DNA of 64,000 nucleotides, from positions 1-64,000 of the forward strand of contig CAJKUC010000004.1 of assembly GCA_905203015.1 (NCBI GenBank), read 5' to 3'. The notes under the pieces are model-generated. The model did no database searches. It was not told where the DNA came from and was given only the letters and a program-made list of their open reading frames with translations. This DNA comes from an uncultured Christensenella sp. GTDB lineage: Bacteria > Bacillota > Clostridia > Christensenellales > Borkfalkiaceae. Below are positions 50,822 to 59,607 of the stretch, piece by piece. Each line of letters opens with the position of its first letter. Position 1 is the first letter of the stretch. Made by a program: the position numbers and the translations under genes.

Positions 50822-51100
50822 ATGTCAAGAAGCATAAAGAAAGGACCTTATGTCGAAGCGAAACTTTTGAGCCGTATTCAGGCGATGAACGAAGCGAACG
50901 AGAAAAAGGTCGTTAAAACCTGGTCCAGAGCGTCCACGATCTTCCCCGATATGGTCGGTCACACGATCGCGGTGTACGACGGACGTAAGCACGTTCCCGT
51001 ATATATCACCGAAGATATGATCGGTTGCAAACTCGGCGAGTTTGCGCCCACCAGAACTTTCCACGGGCACGCGGCTAAAACGTCCACGCCTTCTAAATAA
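50822..51100 (+). CDS. rpsS: Ribosomal protein uS19
   Basis: The product is 92 residues (SRSIKKGPYVEAKLL ... GHTIAVYDGRKHVPVYITEDMIGCKLGEFAPTRTF). It binds 16S rRNA with S13 in the head. Ribosome site CGGAGGAG. Confidence 0.97.
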   Translation: MSRSIKKGPYVEAKLLSRIQAMNEANEKKVVKTWSRASTIFPDMVGHTIAVYDGRKHVPVYITEDMIGCKLGEFAPTRTFHGHAAKTSTPSK

Positions 51101-51115
51101 GGAGAAGAGAGAAAA

Positions 51116-51517
51116 ATGGCAACGAATATGAAGAAAAAGGCGCAAAGAGCGGCTGAAAACAAGGAAAAACGTCCTTTCGCCGTAGCGAAATACGTCAGAG
51201 TATCCCCGTATAAAGTGAGAACCGTTCTCGCTCTGATTCGCGGGAAAGATTACAAAGAAGCAAAAGCCATTCTCGAACACATCACCAACGGCAGCGCGCT
51301 TGCGGTGAAGAAGGTGCTTGTGTCCGCAGGGGCGAACGCCGAGCATAACCTCGGTATGGACAGAGGAGATCTGTACGTGGCGGAATGTTTCGCCGACGGC
51401 GCGACCTCTCTGAAGAGAATGCAGCCCGTTTCCAAAGGCAGAGGACACGCTATCCTCAAGAGAACGAGCCACATTACGGTTATTTTGGACGTCAAAAAAT
51501 TGGAAGGAGAATTATAA
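51116..51517 (+). CDS. rplV: Ribosomal protein uL22
   Basis: The product is 133 residues, with a basic N-terminal extension of about 20 before AVAKYVRVSPYKVRTVLALIRGK. MQPVSKGRGHAILKRTSHITVIL is the tunnel hairpin. The stop overlaps the rpsC start. Confidence 0.96.
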   Translation: MATNMKKKAQRAAENKEKRPFAVAKYVRVSPYKVRTVLALIRGKDYKEAKAILEHITNGSALAVKKVLVSAGANAEHNLGMDRGDLYVAECFADGATSLKRMQPVSKGRGHAILKRTSHITVILDVKKLEGEL

Positions 51518-52188
51518 TGGGACAGAAAATTAATCCTCGCGGTTTGAGAGTAGGCGTTATCAACGGTTGGAACACTCAATGGTACGCGGACAAAAAGGAA
51601 TTCTCCAAATTTTTGAAGGAAGACAACGAAATCCGCACCTTCCTTAAAAAGAAGTATTATGCGGCGGCGATCAGCAAGATCACGATCGAAAGAGCGGCTA
51701 CGCGTATCATCGTCACCGTATTCACGGCTCGTCCCGGCGTTATCATCGGTAAAGCGGGCGCGGAAGTGGAAACGATCAAGAAAGATCTTGCGAAGATCAC
51801 GAAGGGCAAGGCGGTAAGCGTAAACATCACGGAAGTGAAGAAACCCGACGTAGACGCGCAACTCGTAGCGGAAAGCGTTGCGGCGCAACTCGAAAAACGT
51901 ATGTCGTTCCGTCGTTGCATGAAGCAGGCGATCGGCAGATCGATGAGAGCGGGCGCCAAGGGAATCAAGATGATGTGCGGCGGCCGTCTCGACGGCGCGG
52001 AAATCGCGCGCAGAGAGCAGTATCACGAAGGATCGATTCCTTTGCAGACTCTTCGTGCGGACATCGATTACGGATTTGCGGAAGCGCACACCACGTTCGG
52101 CATGATCGGCGTTAAATGCTGGATCTACAAAGGCGAAGTGCTGAAAACCGCGAAGAATCCCGCTGTTGCGGAAGGAGGAGTTCAGTAA
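51517..52188 (+). CDS. rpsC: Ribosomal protein uS3
   Basis: The product is 223 residues. The start ATG 51517 uses the last A of the rplV stop and follows GAAGGAG. RPGVIIGKAGAEVETI is the KH RNA-binding loop and the C-terminal half carries the mRNA-entry face of the 30S subunit. Confidence 0.97.
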   Translation: MGQKINPRGLRVGVINGWNTQWYADKKEFSKFLKEDNEIRTFLKKKYYAAAISKITIERAATRIIVTVFTARPGVIIGKAGAEVETIKKDLAKITKGKAVSVNITEVKKPDVDAQLVAESVAAQLEKRMSFRRCMKQAIGRSMRAGAKGIKMMCGGRLDGAEIARREQYHEGSIPLQTLRADIDYGFAEAHTTFGMIGVKCWIYKGEVLKTAKNPAVAEGGVQ

Positions 52189-52628
52189 TGTTAATTCCTA
52201 AGAGAGTAAAGAGAAGAAAACAGCATAAAGGAAAAATGAGAGGAGCGGCGCACAAGGGCAACGTAATCGCGTACGGCGAATACGGCCTTGTGGCGGAAGA
52301 ATGCGGATGGATCAAATCCAACCAGATCGAAGCCGCCCGTATCGCCATGACGAGATTCATCAAGCGCGGCGGTAAAGTGTGGATCGATATCTTCCCTCAT
52401 AAGCCCATCACGAAGCACCCTGCGGAAGCACGTATGGGTTCCGGTAAAGGTAACGTAGAATACTGGGTTGCCGTAGTGAAGCCCGGCAGAGTGATGTTTG
52501 AAATGGCGGGCGTAACGGAAGCGGACGCGAAAGAAGCAATGCGTCTTGCCGGCAACAAACTTCCCGTAAAATGCAAGTTTGTGAAAAAAGAAGTCGCTAC
52601 GGAAGCGGCAGAAGGCGGTGAAGAATAA
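52188..52628 (+). CDS. rplP: Ribosomal protein uL16
   Basis: The product is 146 residues (MLIPKRVKRRKQHKGKMRG start). The HPAEARMGSGKGNVEYWVAVVKPG loop reaches the A site. ATG 52188 uses the last A of the rpsC stop; GGAAGGAGG is upstream. Confidence 0.97.
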   Translation: MLIPKRVKRRKQHKGKMRGAAHKGNVIAYGEYGLVAEECGWIKSNQIEAARIAMTRFIKRGGKVWIDIFPHKPITKHPAEARMGSGKGNVEYWVAVVKPGRVMFEMAGVTEADAKEAMRLAGNKLPVKCKFVKKEVATEAAEGGEE

Positions 52629-52822
52629 TGAAAGCGAAAGAAGTAAAAGAGATGACGAACGCCGAACTGACGGCGAAGTTGGCTGAACTGAAAGGCGAAC
52701 TTTTCAACCTTCGTTTCCGTCTTGCTTCGGGACAGTTGGAAAATCCCGTTTCTATCAGAACCTGCAAAAGAGACATCGCACGCGTGAACACCGAGATCCG
52801 TGCGAGAGAATTGAAAGCGTAA
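52628..52822 (+). CDS. rpmC: Ribosomal protein uL29
   Basis: The product is 64 residues, two helices (VKEMTNAELTAKLAELKGELFNLRFRLASGQLENP). Start overlaps the rplP stop. Confidence 0.96.
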   Translation: MKAKEVKEMTNAELTAKLAELKGELFNLRFRLASGQLENPVSIRTCKRDIARVNTEIRARELKA

Positions 52823-52838
52823 GGCGGAGGGCAGAAAA

Positions 52839-53093
52839 ATGGAAAGAAATTTAAGAAAAGAGAGAGTCGGTCTGGTCGTATCCGATAAGATGGATAAAAC
52901 CGTCGTCGTGGAAATCACCGACAAGAGCAAACACCCTCTGTACAAAAAGACGATCGTCACGTCGAAACGCCTGAAAGCGCACGATGAAGAAAACGCTTGC
53001 GGCGTAGGCGATACGGTGAGAATCGTCGAGACGAGAAAACTTAGCAAAGACAAGAATTGGCGCGTTGCCGAGATCGTCGAGAAAGCGAAGTAA
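52839..53093 (+). CDS. rpsQ: Ribosomal protein uS17
   Basis: The product is 84 residues (RKERVGLVVSDKMDKTVVVEI ... DTVRIVETRKLSKDKNWRVAEIVEKAK). OB-fold 16S rRNA binder. Ribosome site GGCGGAGG. Confidence 0.96.
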   Translation: MERNLRKERVGLVVSDKMDKTVVVEITDKSKHPLYKKTIVTSKRLKAHDEENACGVGDTVRIVETRKLSKDKNWRVAEIVEKAK

Positions 53094-53112
53094 CGAGTAA
53101 GGAGAAAGAATT

Positions 53113-53481
53113 ATGATTCAACCCCAAACGAGACTGAAAGTAGCGGATAATTCCGGTGCGAAAGAGTTGATGTGTATAAGAGTTATGGGTGGTTCTTTCC
53201 GTAAGACCGGCAACATCGGCGACGTGATCGTCGCGTCCGTTAAAACGGCTACGCCGGGCGGCGCGGTATCGAAAGGCGACGTTGTAAACGCGGTCATCGT
53301 CAGAACTACCAGCGGTATCAGAAGAGCAGACGGAACGTACGTCAGATTCGACGAAAACGCAGCCGTCATTATCGATAAACAGAAACAGCCGAAAGGAACC
53401 CGTATCTTCGGGCCGATCGCGAGAGAGTTGAGAGATAAAGATTACATGAAGATCATCTCTCTTGCTCCCGAAGTGCTGTAA
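53113..53481 (+). CDS. rplN: Ribosomal protein uL14
   Basis: The product is 122 residues (MIQPQTRLKVADNSGAKELMCIRVMGG start). It lies at the subunit interface. Ribosome site AAGGAGAAAG. Confidence 0.97.
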   Translation: MIQPQTRLKVADNSGAKELMCIRVMGGSFRKTGNIGDVIVASVKTATPGGAVSKGDVVNAVIVRTTSGIRRADGTYVRFDENAAVIIDKQKQPKGTRIFGPIARELRDKDYMKIISLAPEVL

Positions 53482-53500
53482 AGGTCAGGAGGACGAAACA

Positions 53501-53929
53501 ATGAACGTAAAATTAAACGATAACGTACTTGTTATTGCCGGTAAAGATAAAGGCAAACAGGGAAAAGTCCTTGCCACCTCCCCCAAAGCCAATACGGTCA
53601 CGGTAGAAGGCGTGCGCATTCAGAAAAAGCACGAAAAGGCGAGAAAAGCGAACGAAACGAGCAAGATCGTGGAAGTACCCGGCCCCGTAGACGCGTCGAA
53701 CGTGATGGTGGTGTGCCCCACTTGCGGCAAAGCCACGAAAGTGAAGCACGCGATCGTAGACGGAAAGAAAGTGCGCGTGTGCAAATGCGGCGCAACGCTC
53801 GATAAGGCGTTCGTGAAGAAGTCGAAAGCGACGGCTGCGGCGGAAAGCGAGGCTCCCAAGAAGAGAACGAGAAAACGCGCAGCGAAAGCCGAAGAGACCA
53901 AGACGGAAACCCCGTCCGCAAACGAGTAA
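53501..53929 (+). CDS. rplX: Ribosomal protein uL24 with a basic C-terminal extension
   Basis: The product is 142 residues; L24 is usually 100-108. The core carries the KOW motif (NVLVIAGKDKGKQGKVLATSPKANTVTVEGV) and a four-cysteine zinc-like pair (CPTCG ... CKCG). The last 35 residues are a Lys/Ala/Glu/Thr-rich tail (KKRTRKRAAKAEE) absent from most homologues. ATG 53501 follows CAGGAGG; a longer in-frame reading overlaps rplN and lacks a ribosome site. Confidence 0.95.
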   Translation: MNVKLNDNVLVIAGKDKGKQGKVLATSPKANTVTVEGVRIQKKHEKARKANETSKIVEVPGPVDASNVMVVCPTCGKATKVKHAIVDGKKVRVCKCGATLDKAFVKKSKATAAAESEAPKKRTRKRAAKAEETKTETPSANE

Positions 53930-53943
53930 CGAGGTAGAGCAAA

Positions 53944-54501
53944 ATGGCAGAGAAAGTATATAAAAACAGAGTGAAGGAAAAGTACGAGAAAGAAGTCGTT
54001 CCTTTCCTTATGAAGAAATTCGGATACACCACCGTTATGCAATGCCCGCGTCTTGTGAAGATCGTGATCAACACGGGTCTCGGCGACATCAAAGATAACG
54101 CGAAATCCATTCAGGTGACGGAGAACGAAATCAAACTCATCTCCGGTCAGAAACCCATTTTAACGAAAGCGAAGAAATCCGTCGCCAACTTCAAGGTGAG
54201 AGAAGGGCAGAACATCGGTATCAAAGTTACCCTTCGCGGCGACAGAATGTATGATTTCTACGATAAATTCGTATCTATCGCGCTTCCCCGTTTGAGAGAC
54301 TTCCGCGGGGTATCGGATAAGGCGTTCGACGGACGCGGAAACTATTCCGTAGGCCTTAAAGAACAACTTATCTTCCCCGAAATCACTTACGATCAGGTGG
54401 AAAAGATCAGAGGCATGGACGTTGCGATCGTTACCACCGCGAATACGGATGAAGAGGCAAGAGAGTTGCTGCGTGCGCTCGGTATGCCGTTCAAGAAGTA
54501 A
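53944..54501 (+). CDS. rplE: Ribosomal protein uL5
   Basis: The product is 185 residues (RVKEKYEKEVVPFLMKKFGYTTVMQCPRLVKIVINTGLGD). It anchors 5S rRNA in the central protuberance. Ribosome site CGAGGTAGAG. Confidence 0.97.
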   Translation: MAEKVYKNRVKEKYEKEVVPFLMKKFGYTTVMQCPRLVKIVINTGLGDIKDNAKSIQVTENEIKLISGQKPILTKAKKSVANFKVREGQNIGIKVTLRGDRMYDFYDKFVSIALPRLRDFRGVSDKAFDGRGNYSVGLKEQLIFPEITYDQVEKIRGMDVAIVTTANTDEEARELLRALGMPFKK

Positions 54502-54513
54502 GGAGAGAAGAAA

Positions 54514-54699
54514 ATGGCAAAGAAGTCAATGATAAACAAACAACAGAAAACGCCCAAGTATTCCACCAGAGCGTACACGCGTTGCACGATCTGCGGAAGA
54601 CCTCACGCGGTTTTGAGAAAGTATGGCGTATGCCGTATCTGTTTCAGAAATCTGGCGTATAAGGGAGAAATCCCCGGCGTTAAGAAGTCGAGTTGGTAA
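54514..54699 (+). CDS. rpsN: Ribosomal protein uS14, zinc type
   Basis: The product is 61 residues with CTICGRPHAVLRKYGVCRICFR, the two CxxC pairs of the zinc-binding short form typical of Gram-positive bacteria. Ribosome site AAGGAGAG. Confidence 0.97.
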   Translation: MAKKSMINKQQKTPKYSTRAYTRCTICGRPHAVLRKYGVCRICFRNLAYKGEIPGVKKSSW

Positions 54700-54715
54700 A
54701 ACGGAGGAAACGAAT

Positions 54716-55105
54716 ATGACAGATCCTATCGCAGATATGCTTACGAGAATCAGAAACGCGATCATCGCCAGAAAAGAAACGGTGGAAGTTCCTTCTTCCG
54801 TGATGAAAAAGGCGATCGCCGATATTCTTCTCGACGAGGGCTACGTGAAAGACGTGAAACTCGTGGAAGACGGCTATAACGGCAAAATCGCGATCACGCT
54901 GAAATACAGCGACAAAAAGTCGGTTATTTCCGGTATCGAAAGAGTGTCCCGTCCCGGGCTTCGTACTTATACCGGAGTGGAAACTATGCCCAAAGTGCTC
55001 AACGGTATCGGTACGGTTATCGTAACGACGAACAAAGGCATCATGACGGGCAAGAAGGCAAAAGAACTCAACGTCGGCGGCGAAGTTCTTTGCTACGTCT
55101 GGTAA
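54716..55105 (+). CDS. rpsH: Ribosomal protein uS8
   Basis: The product is 129 residues (MTDPIADMLTRIRNAIIARKETVEVP start; GTVIVTTNKGIMTGKKAKELNVGGEVLCYVW end). ATG 54716 follows CGGAGGAAA. S8 is a known autoregulator of spc operons in other bacteria. Confidence 0.97.
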   Translation: MTDPIADMLTRIRNAIIARKETVEVPSSVMKKAIADILLDEGYVKDVKLVEDGYNGKIAITLKYSDKKSVISGIERVSRPGLRTYTGVETMPKVLNGIGTVIVTTNKGIMTGKKAKELNVGGEVLCYVW

Positions 55106-55120
55106 AGGAGGGCAAGAGGT

Positions 55121-55669
55121 ATGTCGAGAATCGGTAAAATGCCCATTGCTATCCCTGATGGCGTAACGGTGGAATTCAAGAACGGCGTAGTGACGGTGAA
55201 GGGCGCGAAAGGCACTCTTTCCCGCGAAATCGCCGGAAATATCGACGTGACGACGGAAAACGGTCACGTTGTGCTGAAGGCTTTGGACGATACGGCGGAA
55301 ACGAACGCGAAACACGGGCTTTACAGAGCCCTGCTTGCCGGAATGGTGAAAGGCGTTCACGACGGATTTTCCAAGGCGTTGGAAATCAAAGGCGTCGGTT
55401 GGAAAGCGCAGGTGCAGGGAAACAAACTCGTTCTGAACGTAGGTTTTTCGCACCCCGTAGAATTTATCGCGCCCGAGGGCATCAAATTCGAGTGTCCCAC
55501 TCTGACGGACGTGGTTGTCTCCGGCATCAGCAAAGAACTTGTCGGGCAGACGGCTGCAAACATCAGAGCGGTGAGAGAGCCGGAACCTTACCACGGCTAC
55601 GGTATTCGTTACAAGGGCGAGTACGTAGAGCATAAGGAAGGCAAGACCTCCGGTAAGGCTAAGAAATAA
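55121..55669 (+). CDS. rplF: Ribosomal protein uL6
   Basis: The product is 182 residues with the L6 signature PEPYHGYGIRYKGEYVEHKEGK near the C-terminus. It lies near the GTPase-associated region. Ribosome site AAAGGAGGGC. Confidence 0.97.
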   Translation: MSRIGKMPIAIPDGVTVEFKNGVVTVKGAKGTLSREIAGNIDVTTENGHVVLKALDDTAETNAKHGLYRALLAGMVKGVHDGFSKALEIKGVGWKAQVQGNKLVLNVGFSHPVEFIAPEGIKFECPTLTDVVVSGISKELVGQTAANIRAVREPEPYHGYGIRYKGEYVEHKEGKTSGKAKK

Positions 55670-55682
55670 GGAGCGTTGAGTT

Positions 55683-56066
55683 ATGATTTCCAAAATTGAT
55701 AAAAATACAGTCAGACAGAGACGTCACGCGAGAGTGAGAAAGACGGTGGTCGGAACGGCTGCCGCTCCCCGTCTCAACGTATACAGAAGTCTGAATCACA
55801 TCTACGCGCAAGTGATCGACGACAGAGCCGGAAACGAGAAGGGCGGCGTAACGCTTGCCGCCGCTTCCACGATGGATAAAGACGTGAAGGCGCAGATCGA
55901 AGGTCTCACCAAATCGGACGCGGCGAAAGTCGTAGGAAAAGTTTTGGCGGAGCGCGCTCTTGCCAAAGGCGTAGAGACGGTGGTTTTCGACAGAGGCGGT
56001 TACCTTTACACGGGACGTGTGAAAGCACTTGCCGACGGCGCGAGAGAAGCCGGACTTAAATTCTGA
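55683..56066 (+). CDS. rplR: Ribosomal protein uL18
   Basis: The product is 127 residues (RQRRHARVRKTVVGTAAAPRLNVYRSLNHIYAQVIDD; VVFDRGGYLYTGRVKALADGAREAGLKF). Binds 5S rRNA with L5. Ribosome site AAGGAGCG. Confidence 0.97.
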   Translation: MISKIDKNTVRQRRHARVRKTVVGTAAAPRLNVYRSLNHIYAQVIDDRAGNEKGGVTLAAASTMDKDVKAQIEGLTKSDAAKVVGKVLAERALAKGVETVVFDRGGYLYTGRVKALADGAREAGLKF

Positions 56067-56080
56067 CAGGAGAGAAGATT

Positions 56081-56611
56081 ATGGCAGACGAAAAAAGAGA
56101 AAACAGAAGACCTCAAAGACGTCAGGCTGAGGACGACGGGCTGATCAAGAAACTCATCGAAATCAACCGCGTTTCCAAGACGGTTAAGGGCGGCAAGAAC
56201 GCTCGTTTCGCGGCACTCGTTATCGTTGGCGACGGCAAAGGCAAAGTCGGCGTAGGCACGGGAAAGGCTAAAGAAGTTCCCGAGGCTATCGACAAAGCGA
56301 CGCTTCGCGCGAAGAAGAACATGATCGCCGTTCCCGTTGTGGAAAATACCATTCCTCACCAGATCATCGGTAAGTTCGGTAGAGGCGCGGTGCTTATGAT
56401 GCCCGCTTCCGAAGGTACCGGCGTTATCGCCGGCGGCCCCGTTCGTGCGGTGATGGAAGCAGTGGGGATCAAGAACATCAGAACGAAATCCCACGGCACG
56501 CAAAACCCCGGCAACTGCGTTAAAGCGACGATTGCGGGCCTTGCGGGCCTGAAGACTGCCGAGCAGGTAGCGGCTCTTCGCGGAAAGACCGTGGAAGAGA
56601 TTATGTGCTGA
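56081..56611 (+). CDS. rpsE: Ribosomal protein uS5
   Basis: The product is 176 residues. IEINRVSKTVKGGKNARFAALVIVGDGKGKVGVGTGKAKEVPEAI is the double-stranded RNA-binding core. It acts in decoding accuracy. Ribosome site CAGGAGAG. Confidence 0.97.
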   Translation: MADEKRENRRPQRRQAEDDGLIKKLIEINRVSKTVKGGKNARFAALVIVGDGKGKVGVGTGKAKEVPEAIDKATLRAKKNMIAVPVVENTIPHQIIGKFGRGAVLMMPASEGTGVIAGGPVRAVMEAVGIKNIRTKSHGTQNPGNCVKATIAGLAGLKTAEQVAALRGKTVEEIMC

Positions 56612-56624
56612 GGAGGGCGAAACA

Positions 56625-56804
56625 ATGGCTAAAATCAAAGTAACGCTTGAAAAGAGCACGATCGGCGAAGTCGTTTCCGTAAAGGAAACCGTGCGCGCGT
56701 TGGGGCTTAACAAGATCCGTTCCAGCAAAGAATTGGAAGATTCTCCTTCCGTTCAGGGAATGATCAAGAAAGTTCGCCACCTCGTGAAAGTAGAAAATAT
56801 CTAA
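56625..56804 (+). CDS. rpmD: Ribosomal protein uL30
   Basis: The product is 59 residues (KIKVTLEKSTIGEVVSVKETVRALGLNKIRSSKELEDSPSVQGMIKKVRHLVKVE), full length for bacterial L30. It fits exactly between rpsE and rplO. Ribosome site GAGGAGGGC. Confidence 0.96.
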   Translation: MAKIKVTLEKSTIGEVVSVKETVRALGLNKIRSSKELEDSPSVQGMIKKVRHLVKVENI

Positions 56805-56814
56805 GGAGTTTACA

Positions 56815-57258
56815 ATGAGAATAGATACTCTTTCTCCCGCGCAGGGAGCAACGAAAGCGGCGAAGCGACTCGGCCGCGGTATCGGTTCCGGGCTCGGCAA
56901 AACGTCGGGTAAAGGACATAAAGGTCAGTGGGCGCGTTCCGGCGGCGGCGTTCGTCCCGGGTTTGAAGGCGGTCAGATGCCTATCGCAAGACGCGTACCC
57001 AAGAGAGGCTTCAATCACGCGGGCAAACAGTACGTTATCGTCAACCTTTCCGCTCTTGCGGATCTTCCCGAAGGAACGGTGGTGGATTACGGCTTCGTGA
57101 TGGAAAACGGTCTCGCGAAAGAGGTGAAGAACAACTGCGGCTTGAAAGTTCTCGGCAACGGCGAACTCAAGACGGCTCTCACCGTAAAAGCGGCGAAGTT
57201 TTCCGAAAGCGCGAAAGCGGCGATCGAAGCGGCGAAAGGCACTGCGGAAACCCTGTAA
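56815..57258 (+). CDS. rplO: Ribosomal protein uL15
   Basis: The product is 147 residues with the glycine-rich basic N-terminus (KRLGRGIGSGLGKTSGKGHKGQWARSGGGVRPGFEGGQMPIARRVPKRGF). Ribosome site TAAGGAG. It ends the uninterrupted ribosomal run. Confidence 0.97.
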   Translation: MRIDTLSPAQGATKAAKRLGRGIGSGLGKTSGKGHKGQWARSGGGVRPGFEGGQMPIARRVPKRGFNHAGKQYVIVNLSALADLPEGTVVDYGFVMENGLAKEVKNNCGLKVLGNGELKTALTVKAAKFSESAKAAIEAAKGTAETL

Positions 57259-57581
57259 AAGTAATGACGGGACGCGGAAGATCGCCTGAAAAAGCGGTTT
57301 TCCGCACCTGCGTTTATTTTTCCTCTGCGACGGCGGCGCGTTTTTCCGCGTAGAAAGAATCCGGAACAGAAAAAAGCGGACGGCATGCGGAGCGGATTTT
57401 TCATCGGAGCGTTTACAAAACGCGGATAAGTAAAATTCCTTTTCGCAAACGGATCGCATAAAATTTTCCGACGGATTTTTCGCGGCAGAAAGTCAATCGT
57501 CGCAAACGCGTTTTCAAAAAGAAAGGCGGAGCAATTCCGCCCGGATTTCGCGAAAGCGCAAAACTTAAATCGGAGAGAAAA
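57259..57581 (+). other. Unusually long gap between rplO and secY
   Basis: The 323-base gap has a hairpin GCGGAA/TTCCGC (57274-57305, with an inner CGC/GCG stem) followed by a modest T-rich stretch, possibly a partial terminator for the ribosomal genes. No gene is seen. No clear promoter was found for secY, though a TAAAAT near 57459-57464 could be a -10. Confidence 0.45.
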
Positions 57582-58895
57582 ATGTTACAAACACTAATCA
57601 ACGCGTTTAAGGTCAAGGATATCAGGGCGAAAGTATGGAAGATGCTTTTGCTTCTTCTGATATTCCGTATCGGTTGCTATATTCCGATTCCCGGGCTGGA
57701 CAGCACCGTGTTTTCGGAAAATATCAAGGGAAACGATTTCCTGACTCTGATGAACAGCATCACGGGCGGATCGCTTGCCAACGGTACGTTCTTTGCTTTA
57801 GGTATCGGGCCTTACATTAACGCTTCCATTATCATGCAACTTCTGTGCGTGGGGATTCCCGCGCTCGAACGCCTTTCCAAACAGGGCGAAGAAGGGCAGA
57901 AAAAGATTGCGCAGTACACAAGATATTGCACGATTCTGCTTGCGGTGATTCAATCGATCGGTATTATCGTGAATTTCGCGAACGAATCGGGCGCGATCGA
58001 AAAACATCTGTTCTTCGACAGCATGTTCCTCGCGGGATTCTTCATGACCGTTGTGTATACGGCGGGCGCGTTCCTCGTGATGTGGCTGGGCGAACGTATC
58101 ACCGATTACGGCGTGGGCAACGGTCAATCCATGATCATCTTCGTGGGTATTCTTGCTACGGCGGGGCAGGCGATCATCGCTAAAATCGCGGATATTCCGA
58201 ACGACTCCGACGCTATCTGGCAGTTGGTGGCATTCGTGATCGTGTGCGCGGTGGTATTCTTTGCCGTTGTGTACGTGGATCTTTCGGAAAGAAAAGTTCC
58301 CGTGCAGTATGCGAAGCAGATCAAGGGAAGAAAGATGTACGGCGGTCAGTCGTCCGTCATTCCCATCCGTATTTCGGGCAGCGGCGTTATGCCTCTGATC
58401 TTCGCGTTCTCCATTCTTTCCTTCCCTCAGATGATTTCCGGTTTGTTCTGGCCGAACGGCGGATTCTATAAGTGGTGGACGAAATGGATGACGGGTTCGT
58501 CTACGATCGCGGGCGGCAGAATTTTGTATTCGTTCGTGCTTTGCCTTCTGATCTTTGCGTTCTCGTTCTTCTATGCGCAGATGCAGTTCAATCCCGAAGA
58601 CGTATCCAAGAGTATTCAGCAGAACGGCGGCTTCATTCAGGGAATTCGTCCCGGAAAGGCCACGGAAAATTATCTGAAAAAGATCTCTAACCGCATCACT
58701 TTGTTCGGGGCGATTTATCTTTCGCTCGTGGCGTTTATTCCCGCCCTTGCTTTCGCGTGGGCAGATCCTACGGGCACGCTTGTCAACGTGTTCTCCACCA
58801 CGGGTATTCTGATCGTCGTTTCCGTTGCCATGGAATTTGAAAAACAATTGCAGGCGCAAATGATGATGAAGAATTACAAAGGATTTTTGAAGTAA
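57582..58895 (+). CDS. secY: Preprotein translocase subunit SecY
   Basis: The product is 437 residues with ten membrane helices. FRIGCYIPIPGLD opens helix 1, FFALGIGPYINASIIMQLL is the plug region, YVDLSERKVPVQYAKQIKGRKMYGGQSSVIPIRISGSGVMPLIFA the ribosome-contact loop, and FSFFYAQMQFNPEDVSKSIQQNGGFIQGIRPGK the C-terminal signature. It forms the protein-conducting channel with SecE and SecG. Confidence 0.98.
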   Translation: MLQTLINAFKVKDIRAKVWKMLLLLLIFRIGCYIPIPGLDSTVFSENIKGNDFLTLMNSITGGSLANGTFFALGIGPYINASIIMQLLCVGIPALERLSKQGEEGQKKIAQYTRYCTILLAVIQSIGIIVNFANESGAIEKHLFFDSMFLAGFFMTVVYTAGAFLVMWLGERITDYGVGNGQSMIIFVGILATAGQAIIAKIADIPNDSDAIWQLVAFVIVCAVVFFAVVYVDLSERKVPVQYAKQIKGRKMYGGQSSVIPIRISGSGVMPLIFAFSILSFPQMISGLFWPNGGFYKWWTKWMTGSSTIAGGRILYSFVLCLLIFAFSFFYAQMQFNPEDVSKSIQQNGGFIQGIRPGKATENYLKKISNRITLFGAIYLSLVAFIPALAFAWADPTGTLVNVFSTTGILIVVSVAMEFEKQLQAQMMMKNYKGFLK

Positions 58896-58974
58896 GATTT
58901 CATTATTCATGCTCTCCGCCGCTTTTTCGGAAAAACGACGGAGAGAAGAAACGGAAAAAGACGGAGGCGAACGG

Positions 58975-59607
58975 ATGAATATTATATTACTCGGCGCACC
59001 GGGCGCGGGAAAGGGTACGCAGGCAACGCGTATTTCCGACCGCTTCGGCATGCCGCACATTTCCACGGGAGATATTTTCCGTGCGAATATCAAAAATCAG
59101 ACGGAAATCGGTTTGCTTGCCAAATCGTATATCGATAAAGGGCAGTTGGTTCCCGACGACGTCACCTGCAAGATCGTGGAAAACAGATTGCAGGAAGAAG
59201 ATTGCCAAAACGGCTACCTTCTCGACGGATTTCCCCGTACGGTGAATCAGGCGGAAGCGCTTGAAAAATTCACGCATATCGACGCCGTTGTGAACATCAA
59301 TATCGATTTCGCATTGTTGATGGCTCGCCTCTGCGGCAGAAGAGTATGCAGAAACTGCGGCGAAAGTTTTCACGTTTCCACGTTGAACGGCAAAACGACC
59401 TGCTCGCGTTGCGACGGCGAACTGTATCAGCGCGCCGACGACAACCCCGAAACGGTACAGAAGCGCCTCGACGTATATGAATCGCAGACCGCGCCGCTCA
59501 TCGATTATTACACCCAAAAGGGTTTGATTTTAAACTTCACGGGGACGGACGAACCGCCCGAAGTGCTGTTTGAGCAAATCGCGAACGTTTTGGAAAAATA
59601 CAGATGA
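58975..59607 (+). CDS. adk: Adenylate kinase, zinc-lid type
   Basis: The product is 210 residues. P-loop GAPGAGKGTQ at 7-16, GFPRTVNQAE for AMP. The lid carries CRNCG ... CSRCDGE, a four-cysteine zinc site typical of Gram-positive enzymes. It equilibrates ATP, ADP and AMP. ATG 58975 follows ACGGAGGCG. Stop overlaps the map start. Confidence 0.97.
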   Translation: MNIILLGAPGAGKGTQATRISDRFGMPHISTGDIFRANIKNQTEIGLLAKSYIDKGQLVPDDVTCKIVENRLQEEDCQNGYLLDGFPRTVNQAEALEKFTHIDAVVNINIDFALLMARLCGRRVCRNCGESFHVSTLNGKTTCSRCDGELYQRADDNPETVQKRLDVYESQTAPLIDYYTQKGLILNFTGTDEPPEVLFEQIANVLEKYR